Shown here piece by piece: positions 63,194 through 64,000 of a stretch of DNA of 64,000 nt. This stretch comes from a virus. Under the pieces are notes generated by a model. That model saw nothing but the letters and a program-made list of their open reading frames with translations. It searched no databases and was not told where the DNA came from. The number at the start of each line of letters is the position of its first letter. Positions within the stretch are counted from its first letter, which is position 1. The stretch is taken from IMG/VR virus record IMGVR_UViG_3300018004_000004, positions 62,001 to 126,000 of that record. One strand, given 5' to 3'. The translations under genes were made by a program, and so were the position numbers.

Positions 63194-63212
63194 CGACAAA
63201 CTCCATTCCAAC

Positions 63213-63224
63213 CTGATTAGTATA
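63213..63224 (-). promoter_or_regulatory. Recurrent TATACTAATCAG element, promoter candidate
   Basis: On the minus strand TATACTAATCAG starts about 32 bases before the ATG at 63193 and would drive the terminator, sheath and tube genes. Same 12-mer as at 4372 and 39588. Confidence 0.5.
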
Positions 63225-63240
63225 GTAGAATCAAGGACCT

Positions 63241-63876
63241 TTAAACAGTGACCTTCTCACAGCCTAGCTCAAAGAACTCTATGCGGCCGTTGTCTCCGTG
63301 GTGTGCTGTAAGGGTACGTATCCGCCATTCCTCAGTCCTAATCATGGCCGGATCCATCTGCCCATCCGGACCGACTTTAAGCTCGAAAAGCTTATCAGGC
63401 GCCGGGCGGGTAGGAATCGAGTAGCGTTCATAGTCCGGGACGTCGTACCAGAACATGAACGCCAGGCATCTATCGGAGTCCTGGACGCCTATAGGAGAGA
63501 TCTGACCATGCTGCTGAATCTGAGTGGCGCTGCCCAAAACCGAGCCAAAGTTCTTGGCGAAATAGACTGTCTTGATCTCCTCGGTAAAAAGGTAACCCTC
63601 ACCATTGCAGTAGACACAGTTAGGGTCCGGAGAACCATTCTGAACACCAAAAGATAGATAGCACTGGCACTTAGTGTTAGAGAGCTTGCGATAGATCGCC
63701 GGCCGGCCAACACCAGGATCCTCAAAATCACCATTCATAGTACGCGCGAACCACTCACGAAGATCGAATGCAGTCATCTCCGGATAGGCAGTATCCTCGA
63801 ATGAGCCCGAGACGGGTCTATTAGGATTCTGTTGATTGTAGCTCGGCAGACCTTTATTGATGATGATCTGTGACAT
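63241..63876 (-). CDS. Neck/head-closure candidate with zinc-type CxC...CxxC, 211 aa
   Basis: ATG at 63876 (MSQIIINKG...) is two bases after the stop of the upstream fibre-like gene; the frame is open 10 codons further but without a better start. The product contains TKCQCYLSFGVQNGSPDPNCVYCNGEGYLF, with CxC and CxxC pairs that probably bind zinc, followed by a beta-rich domain (FAKNFGSVLGSATQIQQHGQISPIGVQDSDRCLAFMFWYDVPDYERY) and LKVGPDGQM. Its place just before the terminator and sheath genes suggests a neck or head-closure role. This is an inference from gene order. Confidence 0.6.
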   Translation of the reverse strand: MSQIIINKGLPSYNQQNPNRPVSGSFEDTAYPEMTAFDLREWFARTMNGDFEDPGVGRPAIYRKLSNTKCQCYLSFGVQNGSPDPNCVYCNGEGYLFTEEIKTVYFAKNFGSVLGSATQIQQHGQISPIGVQDSDRCLAFMFWYDVPDYERYSIPTRPAPDKLFELKVGPDGQMDPAMIRTEEWRIRTLTAHHGDNGRIEFFELGCEKVTV

Positions 63877-63878
63877 GG

Positions 63879-64000
63879 TTATCCATTGCCTACAAGTGTC
63901 AAGCAAATATCTGCAAGTGTAGTATCCGGTGTGACTGGGCCGTCTATTTCTAGTAGATCAGTAGCAAGAAAAGACGAATCTGAAGCCTGTGTAAACGTCG
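63879..64000 (-). CDS. C-terminal end of fibre-like protein, 5' truncated by window
   Basis: Only the last 40 codons are inside the window, ending at TAA 63879-63881. The visible part, TFTQASDSSFLATDLLEIDGPVTPDTTLADI, is a diverged copy of the C terminus of the fibre at 20031-21251 (FTQASNQAFAPGDLLEIDGPATPDTTLADV). So a third protein with this end domain is encoded upstream of the neck genes. The N-terminal part cannot be judged. Confidence 0.75.
   Translation of the reverse strand, partial: TFTQASDSSFLATDLLEIDGPVTPDTTLADICLTLVGNG

Noticed and set aside
63194-63211. TTG 63211 as start of the tail-terminator candidate
   Set aside because: It would place the start codon essentially at the expected transcription start of the TATACTAATCAG element, while ATG 63193 has a ribosome binding site.
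1-64000. CRISPR array or prophage integration module
   Set aside because: No regularly spaced direct repeats of 23-50 bases were seen, and no integrase, excisionase or att-like repeat was identified.

Overview
The window is a 64 kb piece of a large contractile-tailed bacteriophage (myovirus) genome, very probably a jumbo phage. The evidence is a complete tail and baseplate gene set (sheath, several tube-like proteins, tail-assembly proteins, two giant tape-measure or ejection proteins, hub, J-type wedge protein, fibres), together with at least 27 tRNA genes, a phage-encoded tmRNA, and many tiny genes packed end to end. No integrase, CRISPR array or host housekeeping locus is present. The genetic code appears standard: TAA, TAG and TGA are all used as stops. 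The host cannot be named from this sequence.

Region 1 (1-12.26 kb, all plus strand) is a tRNA and accessory region. It holds 27 tRNA genes covering most amino acids (no tRNA for Ile, His or Cys was seen unless the CAT tRNA is an Ile tRNA), a tmRNA with tag AEFEELPLAA, a Pth2-like peptidyl-tRNA hydrolase, an HNH endonuclease, a metallophosphoesterase, two Ig-like proteins, a zinc ribbon and about fifteen small proteins of unknown function, several of them membrane proteins. Gaps between genes are rich in stable hairpins and a few multi-branched RNA folds. Several tRNAs are unusual: five have C33 instead of U33, one lacks the TTC of the T loop, and one with a CAT anticodon has a class II variable arm.

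Region 2 (12.26-12.50 kb) is a convergent boundary with a strong, probably bidirectional rho-independent terminator.

Region 3 (12.5-64 kb, all minus strand) is the virion region. Read in the direction of transcription, from 64 kb downward, it runs: end of a fibre gene; a neck or head-closure candidate and a tail-terminator candidate; sheath; three tandem tube-fold proteins; two small proteins; two tail-assembly-chaperone candidates; an A-type Fe-S carrier (IscA/HesB family); a 1641-aa protein with an intact DEDDh exonuclease domain and a probable SNase-like domain; a 1589-aa protein with a pattern like the DxDxD active site of double-psi beta-barrel RNA polymerases; a 1951-aa hub with a lysozyme-like insert; baseplate proteins; a set of large fibre or wedge proteins; two paralogous fibres; and at the end a Vsr-like endonuclease and small structural genes. 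Many junctions are one-base TAATG stop/start overlaps, so translation is probably coupled over long stretches.

The most interesting points are the pair of giant tail proteins carrying nucleic-acid-enzyme signatures (candidate ejected cargo), the Fe-S carrier gene inside the tail operon, and the translation-rescue set (tmRNA, Pth2 and an atypical tRNA complement). All functional calls come from reading the sequence and recalled family motifs. No database search was run.
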